31,341 nucleotides of DNA, from NCBI GenBank assembly GCA_015499995.1, contig JADNRV010000472.1, forward strand, positions 1 through 31,341, written 5' to 3'. The position numbers were made by a program, and so were the translations under genes. Positions 30,037 to 31,341 of the stretch are shown here, one piece after another. Source of the DNA: Flammula alnicola. Taxonomy: Eukaryota > Basidiomycota > Agaricomycetes > Agaricales > Strophariaceae. The notes below the pieces were generated by a model, which saw only the letters and a program-made list of their open reading frames with translations, was not told where the DNA came from and did no database searches. Within the stretch, counting starts at the first letter, position 1, and every line of letters starts with the position of its first letter.

Positions 30037-31341
30037 CCATTGGCTGGGACAGGCGACACGACGGGGGCTGTTGGTGACCGAGAAAATGACAGCATATTTT
30101 TCAGGCCTACCACCAACCAACTTGGAGGATGTCCAATAAAGACAGGTAAACCTCAGCAGTATCCTTCATATTGAGGAGAACGGCGAACGATATGCGTTTG
30201 GGAGTCGGGACTAAAAAGGAACTGTGAGCTTATGCTGCAATATGAAATCAAAAGTAGAAGTTCTTGTTGTTGGATTGCACCTCACTTGCGGCCAATGAGA
30301 CAAGCACACTGGAAAGCAGAGATCGGTAAAGTTTTGTAGAAAACACTAAGAAGAAACGCACACATCAAGAAGGTCACATTGATCTGATTCTTTAGATGCC
30401 TGTTGTTGAGAAGAAATTGTAAGTTCACGCGTCATACGGTTCCTGAATCGCTGGCACTCAACGAACTCATTAAGCGTCTCAGGCCGCTACCCTTGCTTGA
30501 ACGCCGCCTAGTCCAGTACCCAAGGACTCCATCAACGCAAAGCCGCCTAGCCCAGGAGCCGCTTGTGTTACTTAACACACTCGTTATGAAACGGTGTCTT
30601 GGCTCGAGGTTAACACCAGCGTACGGGTACGCTCGACAATGAGACTCGCTCCTTGAAAGGCTTGCGCTGCAAAGTAAAAGGTAAGGATTTCGATCTGCAT
30701 TGTAGATAAATAAATTAAATACTCACTTATTCTAGTCTTGGCGTATAGATCGTCGCCTCTTAGAACTGGCGCTACCTTGGCGAAGGTCTGTCAGGTTTGG
30801 TTTTCTGAGGACAGAAGGGAGCATTTTGAATTCTTTTCTGCTTGCGTTATAGGCTTCATATTGTCCAACAGCTCGAAACCATCACATGAGAGGTGGAACA
30901 AACAACAACACGTTTGTCATTTTTCGCATGAGCTGGGGAGGTTAGCGTATGGTGTGCTCATGCGGTGTCCATGGAGAGGTGATGGGTACAAAAGTGTTTT
31001 TCTGAAATCAAGAAAGGAAGTCAGTAAGTTACTGACAGGTACGAGGATAGGCACACACTGCTCCCATGCTCTCTGTCTGGTAATGAGCTGCGCTCCCTTA
31101 TTTGTCGTGGTACGACTGCGAGGGTTGCGTGTACCCAGCCTGCACCGATGCGCCCGATTCGGGTCCCCTGTATGCCCAGTCCCCGCCGTCGGGCGTTATG
31201 GCCAGCATGGAGGCCGGGTAGACTGCCCAGTGTCGCGACGCTTGCTCGGTCGTGGACCTTCGTCGCAGTCCACCTCGGGTGACGCGGCTCGTTTTCGGTC
31301 GGCTTGTAGTTTTTTGTTCAAGTTGCGGAGGTGCATAACCT
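30037..31341. other. Right flank, no gene recognised
   Basis: 1.3 kb outside the KDZ terminus. A short ORF (30403-30642) has no recognisable motif. A GTAAGT at about 30418 after ATGCCTGTTGTTGAGAAG and an intron-like segment (GTAAGGATT... to ...TTATTCTAG, about 30681-30736) hint at a small or decayed plus-strand gene. The last 250 bp are GC-richer and could be the edge of another gene. None of this is strong enough for a CDS call. Confidence 0.3.

Noticed and set aside
30403..30642. 79-codon ORF in the right flank
   Set aside because: No recognisable motif. A GTAAGT donor lies within its first codons, so the frame as given is probably not translated.
1..31341. tRNA, rRNA or other structured RNA genes
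   Set aside because: I found no cloverleaf-like sequence or rRNA core motif by reading both strands. A covariance-model scan would be needed to exclude small RNAs.

Overview
The window looks like a transposon-rich piece of a basidiomycete (Agaricomycete-type) nuclear genome. Genes have many short introns (about 44-63 nt, GT..AG), and there are no bacterial features. It also holds a KDZ-type transposase with a CxC2-like cysteine cluster next to a TET/JBP dioxygenase, a combination known from lineage-specific expansions in agaric fungi. The species cannot be named from this sequence.

Layout. (1) 1-3105 is the end of one KDZ element copy, outer terminus at 3105 and interior off the left edge. 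It carries the 5' exon of gene A' (minus) and a decayed gene B' (plus). (2) 3106-5029 is a collapsed LTR retroelement: a 1.58 kb LTR, a primer-binding-site-like tract, a short gag-like remnant and a 20-bp scrap of the second LTR. (3) 5027-9330 holds two divergent non-KDZ genes: gene E (minus, unknown, its stop codon supplied by the LTR scrap) and gene F (plus, Spt5-like NGN/KOW). (4) 9499-11076 is a solo copy of the LTR. (5) 11345-30036 is a nearly complete 18.7 kb KDZ element with terminal inverted repeats of about 0.5 kb. (6) 30037-31341 is right flank with nothing recognised.

The large KDZ element carries, left to right: gene B (minus, 7 exons, 459 aa, intact by my splicing), gene A (plus, Zn2Cys6-like cluster, frame damaged at its 5' end), gene C (minus, unknown, several frame breaks), the KDZ transposase (plus, broken in its N-terminal half), gene D (plus, 3 exons, 343 aa, intact) and a TET/JBP 2-oxoglutarate/Fe(II) dioxygenase (minus, 3 exons, 381 aa, intact). 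Genes A and B share a divergent promoter in both element copies. So the transposase is dead while the DNA-base dioxygenase and two passenger genes keep open frames.

The most unusual object is a 2052-bp element (21405-23456) inside the transposase gene. It has imperfect terminal inverted repeats and a perfect 6-bp target duplication. Its ends TGAGT/ACTCA, together with one G from each duplication, spell GTGAGT...ACTCAG, so it could be removed as an intron. It also holds a 17-unit, 11-bp satellite that leaves all reading frames open and a 14-bp perfect hairpin. Exon structures here were worked out by hand from splice signals and frame; none has been checked against transcripts or homologues.
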